Assembly: GCA_964532065.1 (NCBI GenBank)
Contig: CAZHHG010000008.1
Span: 1 to 64,000, forward strand
DNA from: DSXH01 sp964532065
GTDB lineage: Bacteria > Bacteroidota > Ignavibacteria > Ignavibacteriales > Melioribacteraceae
Length of the DNA: 64,000 nucleotides
Direction: 5' to 3'
In this document: piece after piece, positions 7,703-15,924 of the stretch
How positions within the stretch are numbered: position 1 is the stretch's first letter
Layout: each line of letters opens with the position of its first letter
Notes under the pieces: model-generated
Database searches by the model: none
What the model saw: the letters and a program-made list of their open reading frames with translations, nothing else
Told to the model about the DNA's origin: nothing
Translations under genes and position numbers: made by a program

Positions 7703-9727
7703 TCAGACAGCAATTTGTTTAACAACAGTGTTAAAGGAATCTATTATTTTCTTAAATATTTTATCGGCAGTAAAACCAAAATGCTCAGCCATAACGGGCT
7801 CGGGAGCCGAGGCGCCGTATGTTTCCTGGGAGATTATCAATCCGTTCTGCCCCACAAATTTCTGCCAGCCGAGTCCAACTCCCGCCTCTACACTTACTTT
7901 AAGATTGGCTTTACAATCGAGAATAAATTTTTTGTACTCATCATCCTGTTGGTCAAATAATTCCCAGCTTGGAACAGAAATAAGCCGTACACTATATCCC
8001 TCGGTTTCGAGTTTCTGGGCAGCAAGAAATGAAGGATTGATTTCCGAGCCGGACGCAAAAATTTCAATATTGACGTGACTGTTGTGATTACCATAAAGAA
8101 GATAAGCGCCGCGCTTCAGACCCTCTCTAGCTAATTCGTTTGTATATTTTTTTACTGAAGAATCGACAGGCTGCCTTGTAAAACATAAAGCAACCGGACC
8201 GTCTTTAATCTGAAAAGCCATAGACCAGGCAGCTTTAGATTCGTTCTCGTCTCCGGGTCTGATCATTACAAGATTGGGAATCAAGCGGAGCGACATCAGG
8301 TGTTCAACCGGCTGATGAGTCGGCCCATCCTGACCAATTAAGATTGAATCGTGAGAGAATATGTAAATAACCCTCTGGCGCATCAGAGCACTCATCCTAA
8401 TGGCATTCCTCATGTAATCGGAGAATACCAGGAAGGTACCTATAGCAGGTTGAATCATTCCGTGAAGCTGAATTCCGTAAGCGCACGCAGCCATACAGAA
8501 TTCTCTTACACCGAACTTCATCTGCTGACGGTTCCAGTTATCACGTTCCACGATTTCATTTCCGGGAAGCCATGTAAGATCAACACTTGCAACATCGGCC
8601 GAGCTGGAAATAAAATACGGAAGGAGCTCAGCCACTTTAGCGATAATCGATTCATTATATTTTCTTGTAGGAAGGTCTGATCCGATCTCACAATTCCAGA
8701 TAGATTCTTCGAAATTATCAGGCAGTTTTCTTTCAGAGAACGCACGCCATAGTTTTGATTTTTCAGGTTCGCCTAGAATTATTTTATAATAAAGATTATT
8801 CCATTCCTCTTCATATTGTTCAAACCTGTTTTTCTGTTTTTTAAAATACTCCTTTACTTCATCGGGGATATAAAAAGGAGTTGCGGGCCATCCGATCGAT
8901 TCTTTAAATGCCTTCATTTCATCCGGCCCTAGAAATCTGCCATGGGCAGCTGAAGTGCCCTGTCTTGTGGGGGAATGCTTACCAATAATAGTTTTTGCAA
9001 TAATAAGAGTCGGACTAAATTTTTCCTCTTTAACAATATTGAAAACCCGCTCCATTTCATAGAAGTCATATCCGTCGATAAGGAAAACATTGAACCCGTA
9101 TGCTTCATAGCGTGCGGCAATATTTTCATTGAAGCATTCACTGGTAGGTCCATCGAGGCATACATCATTTGAATCGTAAATAATGACAAGATTATTAAGG
9201 CCAAGATTACCTGCAAGGCTTCCAGCTTCTGCACTTATTCCTTCCATCATACATCCGTCACCAGCAAGAACATATATTCTTGAAGAGAACAATTCATTAC
9301 CGAACCGGGCAGCCAGCAATTTTTGAGCGATTGCCATACCTGTTGCAGCTCCAATACCCTGTCCGAGCGGACCGGTAGTTGTCTCCACGCCCGCAGTAAC
9401 ACCATATTCAGGGTGACCGGGTGTCTTGGAATTGAGAAGGCGGAAATTCATAATGTCATCAAGACTTAGATCATAACCGCATAAATGGAGGAGCGCATAT
9501 TGAAGCATTGAGCCGTGACCGGCAGAAAGTATAAAACGGTCTCTTCCGATCCAGGAAGGATTAACAGGATTGTGTTTCATCACCTTTGCAAAGAGATACG
9601 ATCCGAGTTCTGCAATGCCAAGCGGCAGCCCGGGATGACCGGACTGCTGCTTTTCAATTGCGTCGGCAGATAATGCTCTGACTGTATGAGCAACCTTCTG
9701 CAAAATATTTTGTTCAGCAATATCCAT
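7703..9727 (-). CDS. tkt: Transketolase, full length
   Basis: A 674-residue complete transketolase, close to the usual family length of about 660. The N-terminal TPP domain shows SGHPGLPLG, AGHGSMLQYALLHL, TTGPLGQG and LAGDGCMMEGISAEAG. The middle domain shows FGVREFCMAACAYGIQLHG (catalytic Glu) and FSHDSILIGQDGPTHQPVEH. It transfers ketol groups between sugar phosphates in the non-oxidative pentose phosphate route. A GGAG site precedes the ATG. It lies between a symporter gene and a sugar dehydrogenase rather than with housekeeping genes, and a split transketolase pair is encoded in the same run of genes. It is therefore uncertain whether this is the cell's main transketolase or a pathway-dedicated copy. 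Confidence 0.95.
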   Translation of the reverse strand: MDIAEQNILQKVAHTVRALSADAIEKQQSGHPGLPLGIAELGSYLFAKVMKHNPVNPSWIGRDRFILSAGHGSMLQYALLHLCGYDLSLDDIMNFRLLNSKTPGHPEYGVTAGVETTTGPLGQGIGAATGMAIAQKLLAARFGNELFSSRIYVLAGDGCMMEGISAEAGSLAGNLGLNNLVIIYDSNDVCLDGPTSECFNENIAARYEAYGFNVFLIDGYDFYEMERVFNIVKEEKFSPTLIIAKTIIGKHSPTRQGTSAAHGRFLGPDEMKAFKESIGWPATPFYIPDEVKEYFKKQKNRFEQYEEEWNNLYYKIILGEPEKSKLWRAFSERKLPDNFEESIWNCEIGSDLPTRKYNESIIAKVAELLPYFISSSADVASVDLTWLPGNEIVERDNWNRQQMKFGVREFCMAACAYGIQLHGMIQPAIGTFLVFSDYMRNAIRMSALMRQRVIYIFSHDSILIGQDGPTHQPVEHLMSLRLIPNLVMIRPGDENESKAAWSMAFQIKDGPVALCFTRQPVDSSVKKYTNELAREGLKRGAYLLYGNHNSHVNIEIFASGSEINPSFLAAQKLETEGYSVRLISVPSWELFDQQDDEYKKFILDCKANLKVSVEAGVGLGWQKFVGQNGLIISQETYGASAPEPVMAEHFGFTADKIFKKIIDSFNTVVKQIAV

Positions 9728-9775
9728 TTCTTTTCTCCGGGAATTCGGTATTCAAATCATTACAATACTAATAAC

Positions 9776-11359
9776 TCATCCGGCTTTCATTATATTTTTA
9801 TGTGTAAACTTGAGTACTTCAGGGCTATTCTTACCCATAAACAAGCTTAGGAAATACCCAAGAAATACAGTAATAAAGAAAGAAAGTGCAGCCGGCCATA
9901 AAACTCCTACAGCAAGTGAGTCGATGTGAAGGTTTTTAGCAAAGACCATTAAAGAACCCATAATGAATCCAACCAATCCTCCAATCAGAACACCTGGTGC
10001 TGTTGCTCTCCTTGAGAACATCCCGAGAATGAAGACACCAAAGAGAGGGCCTGTAAACATATTTATCAACTTCTGTGAGTATGTGAAAATATCCCCGAGC
10101 AGACCGACAAAGAAAGCAAAGAAAGTGATCGCAATACCAATAAGGACTGTCGCGATACGGGATATTTTTAATCTTCTTGCTTTCTCTTCTTCTGAATCTT
10201 CTCCGGTTTCCAGATTGTGCTGTTTTAATTTATACCGGGCATAAAAGTCGTTTAGTATTGCCGTAGTTATAGAATTAATTCCGCCGTCAAGACTTGAGAG
10301 TGAAGCAGCATAAATTGCAGCGACCATAATACCGGTTATTCCAACAGGCATCACGTTAGCAATAAAATAAGGGAAATAATTATCGATCGGCATTCCTTCT
10401 GGAAATTGAAGATGCTTTGCAACGGCATATAAACCCGCGCCAATTGAAGTTACCAAGAAAATATATAAAAGATAAGCTACAGCGTTTGTGTAAAAACCCT
10501 TCTGGCTTTCTTTAAGTGATTTAGCCGTTATATATCTCTGTACCATTGCCTGATCAACACAATAATTTCCCATCTTCTGTACAGTATAAGTAACTATTAA
10601 GGAAATGACAGTGAAGTCTGTTATCAGATATAATTGAATTTTACCGAAGAAGCCTGCATCTTCAAAACCGGGCATTGTACCGGTCATTTTTGTTTTACCT
10701 CCTTCAACCAGTGTGTTCCAGACTTCAGTAAATCCACCGGGGACGGCCTGGAATACAAGGAAAAGTGCAAAGAATAATCCAACAAACATCACGAAAGAAT
10801 GGATTACGTCTCCCCACATAACAGCTTTAACTCCGCCGAGAGCGGTTTTTACGGTAGCAATAAATCCCATAACAATAATTGAAGGAGCCATCGGTATTCT
10901 TCCGTCGGATACAACATTAAGAACCAATGAAGGGACATAGATTACAGCCGCCATCCATGTTATTCGCCAGATAATAAATATTATGCTTGCGAGGGCTCTT
11001 ACTTTATCATTGAATCTTCTTTCGAGATACTCGTAGGCTGTATAAACTTTCAGTTTATGATAGAAAGGCATAAAGACAAATACAACTAAAGGCAAGGAGA
11101 GCGGAATCGACATTGCCATCCACGCCAATATTAATCCGCCTTTAAATGCCCCGGCAGGATACGACATATATCCCACAGCACTTGTAAGTGTTGCCATCAA
11201 AGAGAGACCAACCGGGAGCCATCCCATACTTCTGTTAGCCATTAAAAAATCTTTTGCAGATTTCTGCTGACGGGAGAAATAAATCCCAACTCCGATAATG
11301 CCGAAGACATAGACAACTGCAATTATCATATCAGTAGTTGTAAAACCAACATTCTGCAT
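9776..11359 (-). CDS. Sodium:solute symporter (SSS family)
   Basis: A 527-residue inner-membrane protein with about 13 predicted helices. FLMANRSMGWLPVGLSLMATLTSAVGYM carries the SSS-family N-terminal signature, VDQAMVQRYITAKS lies mid-protein, and YAASLSSLDGGINS is the conserved block near helix 8. It most likely couples Na+ entry to uptake of a sugar or sugar acid. The ribosome site is near perfect (AAGGAGG, six bases before ATG). It is a distant paralogue of the partial symporter at 1-1438. It is followed at 48 bases by the full-length transketolase gene, consistent with import and metabolism of the same compound. Confidence 0.93.
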   Translation of the reverse strand: MQNVGFTTTDMIIAVVYVFGIIGVGIYFSRQQKSAKDFLMANRSMGWLPVGLSLMATLTSAVGYMSYPAGAFKGGLILAWMAMSIPLSLPLVVFVFMPFYHKLKVYTAYEYLERRFNDKVRALASIIFIIWRITWMAAVIYVPSLVLNVVSDGRIPMAPSIIVMGFIATVKTALGGVKAVMWGDVIHSFVMFVGLFFALFLVFQAVPGGFTEVWNTLVEGGKTKMTGTMPGFEDAGFFGKIQLYLITDFTVISLIVTYTVQKMGNYCVDQAMVQRYITAKSLKESQKGFYTNAVAYLLYIFLVTSIGAGLYAVAKHLQFPEGMPIDNYFPYFIANVMPVGITGIMVAAIYAASLSSLDGGINSITTAILNDFYARYKLKQHNLETGEDSEEEKARRLKISRIATVLIGIAITFFAFFVGLLGDIFTYSQKLINMFTGPLFGVFILGMFSRRATAPGVLIGGLVGFIMGSLMVFAKNLHIDSLAVGVLWPAALSFFITVFLGYFLSLFMGKNSPEVLKFTHKNIMKAG

Positions 11360-11387
11360 TAACGCCTCCTTAGTTTTTATGATTTAA

Positions 11388-13052
11388 TTATTTCTTAGCC
11401 CTTCTGATTTTATAGTCCGATAGAATTATTCCTGTCTTAAGTGGACTTCTCTTTTCAATATTGCCGTACACAAATATTTTATTACCCTCTATTTTGGAAA
11501 TCACACTCCAGAAATCTCCGCTGTTAAACACTCTTCCCGTTAAATTATTTTTTTCCGTATTTGTCCGGACAGTTACAACTGTTTGATAAGTTTCCGGGAA
11601 GTACTGATAATTATCTATTTCGATATTGATCTCATTATTTTCAAATTCAACCGGTTTATAACTATTATTACTCGCATCAACTTTTTCTTTTAGATTATTT
11701 CCTTTAAAGTTGATTTTCTCCCCTTCCTTCAGTTCAATTGAAATTTTGTTTTCATTATCTAGGATTATATTTTTTTCAATGACCGAAGGGACAAAATAGC
11801 TGAAGACATTGCTGTAGCGCAGACTTACATTACCTTTATTGTGCATGATTATATTATTAATTAATTCCATATAAGAATCGACCGATTGAACTCCGCCTCC
11901 GGTTTGATTATGGACTATAATATTATCCTTAACAGTTGCACGACTCTCTTTAGATAACCGAACTCCTCCCGCACCCTTTCCAACAGTCCAGTTTCCGGCG
12001 ATAAAATTGTTAGTAATCAATGCATGACCGGTATGGTTAGTATAAATACCTCCGCCGTCGTCGTCAGAAATATTACCGACAATCCAATTTCCGTTTATAA
12101 AGGGATAGGAGAAGTTTTCAGTATAGATTCCTCCTGCATCACTTCTTCCTTTTGCCTGATTACAAATAATCAGGTTGTTTTCGATAACGGGTCTCGATTC
12201 ATAAGCACAGGAAATGGCACCGCCATTGCTGCTTCTTGTTCTGCCCCAATCATTAACTCCGGAAGTGTTATTGATGAATATATTATTTGCAACGAGGGGC
12301 TGCCATCCGCCTTCCATTCTATTATTGATAATTTTGGTTGGTGGCGCATCAGGATTGCGGAGCCAGCCATAAAATGCTATTCCGCCTCCATTGCCGATTG
12401 AAGTTTCGTTATTATAAAATAAATTATTCCGAATAACAGGGACTGAATTATATAAGCAGGCAATTCCACCGCCGTGATTTCCGTTCTGATGTATCCGGGT
12501 ATGATTGAAATTATCGGGTTCCATCACATAATTATTTTCTATTATACAGTTACTTATAACCGGTGATGTGTCGTCACAGAGTATACCGCCCCCATGTGAT
12601 TTGGATAGCCCGTTTCTTATTGTAAATCCATCTATACAGGAATTGTCGGCGCCGATTACGACACGCCGCATTTTCTGTCCATCGAGCAGAGTTTGATAAG
12701 CCTGAATTTCTCTTTCCCATGATCCTGACTTAAAACCACCGTAAAGATCCACGAACTGTTTCATGATTACTGTAGATCCAGAATAACTACCGGAAGCTAC
12801 AAGTATAGCGCAGCGGTTTTCTGATGACGCATTTACGGTTTTTTCGAGCGCATAGGTAACAGATTCCCAGGGTTTATCTATCGATCCGTTTCCATCTTTA
12901 TCCGAGCCTTTCATCCGGTCCACATAATAAACCTGTTTATACTTTGCACGATCAATCTCTTCTGTTACGGGTCCGATCTTCGAAATTTCTTTTATATTCT
13001 GAGCAATAAGATTTGGTAAAATGAACAGAACCATTAATAATATTTTTTTCAT
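11388..13052 (-). CDS. Secreted right-handed parallel beta-helix protein
   Basis: A 554-residue protein with an N-terminal Sec signal peptide (MKKILLMVLFILPNLIAQ). A DUF1565-like opening follows (VYYVDRMKGSDKDGNGS, then PWESVTYALE). From about residue 140 to 390 there are repeated coils of the NNxIxxN type with GGGI turns (GGGILCDDTSPVISNC, GGGIACLYNSVPVIRNN, GGGIYTNHTGHALITNN). This fold is used by pectate lyases, alginate lyases and glycan epimerases, and also by adhesins. No catalytic residues can be assigned with certainty. The final 100 residues form a separate beta-rich part. Its place downstream of the VCBS genes and before a symporter gene suggests binding or cleavage of an extracellular polysaccharide. 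Confidence 0.85.
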   Translation of the reverse strand: MKKILLMVLFILPNLIAQNIKEISKIGPVTEEIDRAKYKQVYYVDRMKGSDKDGNGSIDKPWESVTYALEKTVNASSENRCAILVASGSYSGSTVIMKQFVDLYGGFKSGSWEREIQAYQTLLDGQKMRRVVIGADNSCIDGFTIRNGLSKSHGGGILCDDTSPVISNCIIENNYVMEPDNFNHTRIHQNGNHGGGIACLYNSVPVIRNNLFYNNETSIGNGGGIAFYGWLRNPDAPPTKIINNRMEGGWQPLVANNIFINNTSGVNDWGRTRSSNGGAISCAYESRPVIENNLIICNQAKGRSDAGGIYTENFSYPFINGNWIVGNISDDDGGGIYTNHTGHALITNNFIAGNWTVGKGAGGVRLSKESRATVKDNIIVHNQTGGGVQSVDSYMELINNIIMHNKGNVSLRYSNVFSYFVPSVIEKNIILDNENKISIELKEGEKINFKGNNLKEKVDASNNSYKPVEFENNEINIEIDNYQYFPETYQTVVTVRTNTEKNNLTGRVFNSGDFWSVISKIEGNKIFVYGNIEKRSPLKTGIILSDYKIRRAKK

Positions 13053-13082
13053 AAAGAGAAATTCCTTCCGGTCCGCGCCGGA

Positions 13083-15899
13083 TTATTTATTGAAAGTTAG
13101 TTTTACTTCTTTAAGAATTGGCGCTCCGGCACCGTTGCCGGTATCGAAGTATGCCCTGTATTGTATCCACTTTCCTTTAAGATTTTTTATCGGTTGACCG
13201 CTATCGAGATAAAATGAATTTTCCCCATCCGGCCCTGTCCATTTAGCTTTTTCAAGATCTTTTTCCGAACCAGCCGATCTCAGCTGGAATTTAATTGAAG
13301 AATATTTCTGAACTTCTGCGTCCCAGCTTATTGATACTGGTTTTGAATTACTGCTGTTGTAGGGTGATGAAGTGTAATAGAAAATGTTTTTACGGTTCCA
13401 AACGTCTCCGACATCCGTTCCCATATCGTAATGAGCTCCAATACCGGGAATTTTCTGAACGTTACCGGCAGAGAATCCATCAGGTCCGCCCCAATAGAGA
13501 AGCGAGTTAGTGTGGTGGTCGCCGTACTTACCGATCTCATCAAAACTTCCATCGGCGCGGTGGCAGAAAAAGAAGAGATCCATATATCCGTCCCGGTTGA
13601 AATCGCAGACCATCGAGCCGGTTCCGCCATCCGTGTGAAACTTGAGCGAGTTATTAAGATCATACCCGTTAATACCACCGAGAAGCACCGTCGAGAAACC
13701 GGTACGGTTACTGCGGCCTTTATATAGCGGGCAAACAAGATCGAGCCATCCGTCGTTATTTACATCACCAATTGTCATGGTCTTTGCCTGAACCGGCAGT
13801 GAAACCGGATTACCGTATTTCAGATCCTTCTGCTGATAATAGATCAGAATATTTTTATCGTGAGCAAAAACAATGTCGAGCAATCCGTCCTTATTCAAAT
13901 CAGCTGCTTCCGGATTACCGGTGCCCTGACTGTTTGGAAAGAGCCATGAGTTTTTTATTCCGTAACTTCTTGTTCCATCACCGTAGAATACAACTGCTAA
14001 TCCCCCGGATTGATCGCCGAAAATCAAATCAAGATTGCCATCGTAATTAATATCCGCAATTGAGCATGATCTAGTCATTTTAGTAGGAAGTTCGCTTCTT
14101 TCTGAAACGACCCATCCAGATGAACTGCCCCAATAAATAAATGATCCGGGCCAGACTTTATCTTTTTTAAGATGGGGAGTTCCGTTCGAAATAATTATAT
14201 CAATAAAACCATCCTTATCCAGATCGGCAACCTGAACTCCCAGTCCGCTCAGACTTGGTAAACCGGTTACATTCCAGGTACTGAATTCATTATTCTTATT
14301 CCAATAAATCCAAGCTTCATTAGCAGTCCGGTATGTTTCTCCCCTGTTCAATAATATTATATCAACCAATCCATCGTCGTTCAGATCAGAGAATGCTTGT
14401 TCATACCCTTCGCGCGAAGGGAAAATAATTTTATTTTCAACGTCCATGCTTCCGTCGTCTTTGCCGAGGAAAAGGAAAGAAGGATCGTAATCCCCCCGCG
14501 AATTTCCCATCATAGAGGTTATTAAAATATCGAGGTGCCCGTCGTTATTGAAGTCTGCAATTGCATTCCCCTGCGCACCGTGCTCATATAGTGGTGTTCG
14601 ATTTGTTTCCTTAAAGCCGGACGGACTATTCCAGTAAATAAATGAAGGGACTTCGAACGAATAATGTTCCTGGAAATTGCAGACGAGTAAATCAATCCAT
14701 CCGTCGTTATTAAGATCTGCTGCGTTAGCTCCCCATGCGCCAATTGAAGGAATGGGCTGCCTGTTTTCTTTACTAAATCCGTTCGCAGAGCCGAAATAGA
14801 GAAACGAATAAATTAAACGGTTGGCCAGGTTCGGATCTCCGGTCACAGAGTGCTGATGATTAGTAAAGAAGAGATCTACAAATCCATCTTTATTGAAATC
14901 CGCCGATACAATATCTTTGGCGGTAAATGTTTCAAATGAAATTCTCTTATCAGGGTTAAAAGAATTGTTTATGTTTAAGTATGCATAGGACACATCGCCA
15001 TCGCTGTTAGCAAAAATCAGATCGATCAAATTATCATTGTTGATATCAACGGCTTCTACTGCCTGCGCATTAATAGTTGGCAGCTGAACTAAATTTTCTT
15101 CATTAAAACCTTCCTTAGTGCCGAAATAGACGAATGAAAAACCTCCATCGCTATTTGAAAAAGCGAGATCGGGCCATCCGTCGTTATTAAAGTCTGCAGT
15201 TACTACATCTGTAGCACCGGAAGTTGCTATCTCCGTAAAATTTTTACTGCTAAAGTCATCAACACTTCCCCAGTAAATTCTTGATGGAGAGGTACCTACT
15301 TTACTTTTATCCCTGTATTCCCAGAAACCGGCAGAGAAAGCAATTACAATATCTTTATAACCGTCGTTATTAAAATCACCAACGGCAGCTTTTTGAGCAT
15401 CAGAACTTTCGAGCATTATTCTTTTCTTGAAAGGATAGAAAGCCCATTCGCCTTCCTTCTTAACATGATCTTTACTTAGTCCTCCGTAATAAACAAAAGA
15501 TTCCATCCCCGTCCATGTACCGTTTGAATAATTTGCAACAACCAGATCAACATTGCCGTCGTTATTAAGATCGGAAGGAGTAACCCACATCGGACCGTTT
15601 GCAGGGATATAAGAATGATTCTGAATGCTGAAATCTTTTCCATTCCCCCAATAAATGGACATATCAAGCATTTCAATCAAGGGATGTGAATTAACTGAAA
15701 GTATATCGATATTACCGTCGCCGTTAACATCCCACCTATTAACAGGTTGAATTTTTCCATTGTGTGATACATACATATTGGCGCCGGCATCACTGAATTT
15801 ACCTTTTATAAAATCATTATAACTGTTCTGCTTCCAAACTTTTTGTGCCGGAATTATAATTGAAAAGAGAAACACTATTAAGATTATCTTTTTTATCAT
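13083..15899 (-). CDS. Secreted FG-GAP/VCBS-repeat protein 1
   Basis: A 938-residue protein with an N-terminal signal peptide (MIKKIILIVFLFSIIIPAQ). It has more than ten FG-GAP/VCBS repeats of the DxNxDGxxDL type (for example DLNNDGNVDLVVANY and DFNNDGHLDILITSM), each holding a Ca2+-binding Asp loop. Such repeats build seven-bladed beta-propellers and occur in secreted carbohydrate- and matrix-binding proteins. The repeats are followed by a C-terminal module of about 90 residues with W-x-GPDGENSF and YRAYFDTGNGAGAP. It is the first of three tandem paralogues (with 15925-18728 and 18752-21547) but the most diverged: the order of repeats and spacing differ from the other two. No catalytic domain is seen. 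AAGGATATAACGGT precedes the ATG. Confidence 0.85.
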   Translation of the reverse strand: MIKKIILIVFLFSIIIPAQKVWKQNSYNDFIKGKFSDAGANMYVSHNGKIQPVNRWDVNGDGNIDILSVNSHPLIEMLDMSIYWGNGKDFSIQNHSYIPANGPMWVTPSDLNNDGNVDLVVANYSNGTWTGMESFVYYGGLSKDHVKKEGEWAFYPFKKRIMLESSDAQKAAVGDFNNDGYKDIVIAFSAGFWEYRDKSKVGTSPSRIYWGSVDDFSSKNFTEIATSGATDVVTADFNNDGWPDLAFSNSDGGFSFVYFGTKEGFNEENLVQLPTINAQAVEAVDINNDNLIDLIFANSDGDVSYAYLNINNSFNPDKRISFETFTAKDIVSADFNKDGFVDLFFTNHQHSVTGDPNLANRLIYSFLYFGSANGFSKENRQPIPSIGAWGANAADLNNDGWIDLLVCNFQEHYSFEVPSFIYWNSPSGFKETNRTPLYEHGAQGNAIADFNNDGHLDILITSMMGNSRGDYDPSFLFLGKDDGSMDVENKIIFPSREGYEQAFSDLNDDGLVDIILLNRGETYRTANEAWIYWNKNNEFSTWNVTGLPSLSGLGVQVADLDKDGFIDIIISNGTPHLKKDKVWPGSFIYWGSSSGWVVSERSELPTKMTRSCSIADINYDGNLDLIFGDQSGGLAVVFYGDGTRSYGIKNSWLFPNSQGTGNPEAADLNKDGLLDIVFAHDKNILIYYQQKDLKYGNPVSLPVQAKTMTIGDVNNDGWLDLVCPLYKGRSNRTGFSTVLLGGINGYDLNNSLKFHTDGGTGSMVCDFNRDGYMDLFFFCHRADGSFDEIGKYGDHHTNSLLYWGGPDGFSAGNVQKIPGIGAHYDMGTDVGDVWNRKNIFYYTSSPYNSSNSKPVSISWDAEVQKYSSIKFQLRSAGSEKDLEKAKWTGPDGENSFYLDSGQPIKNLKGKWIQYRAYFDTGNGAGAPILKEVKLTFNK

Positions 15900-15924
15900 A
15901 CCGTTATATCCTTAAGTAATTCAT

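Noticed and set aside
2384..9727. Complete sulfo-transketolase pathway for sulfoquinovose
   Set aside because: Only transketolase genes and a sulfate-ester sulfatase are seen; no sulfoquinovosidase, isomerase or sulfolactaldehyde enzyme is present.
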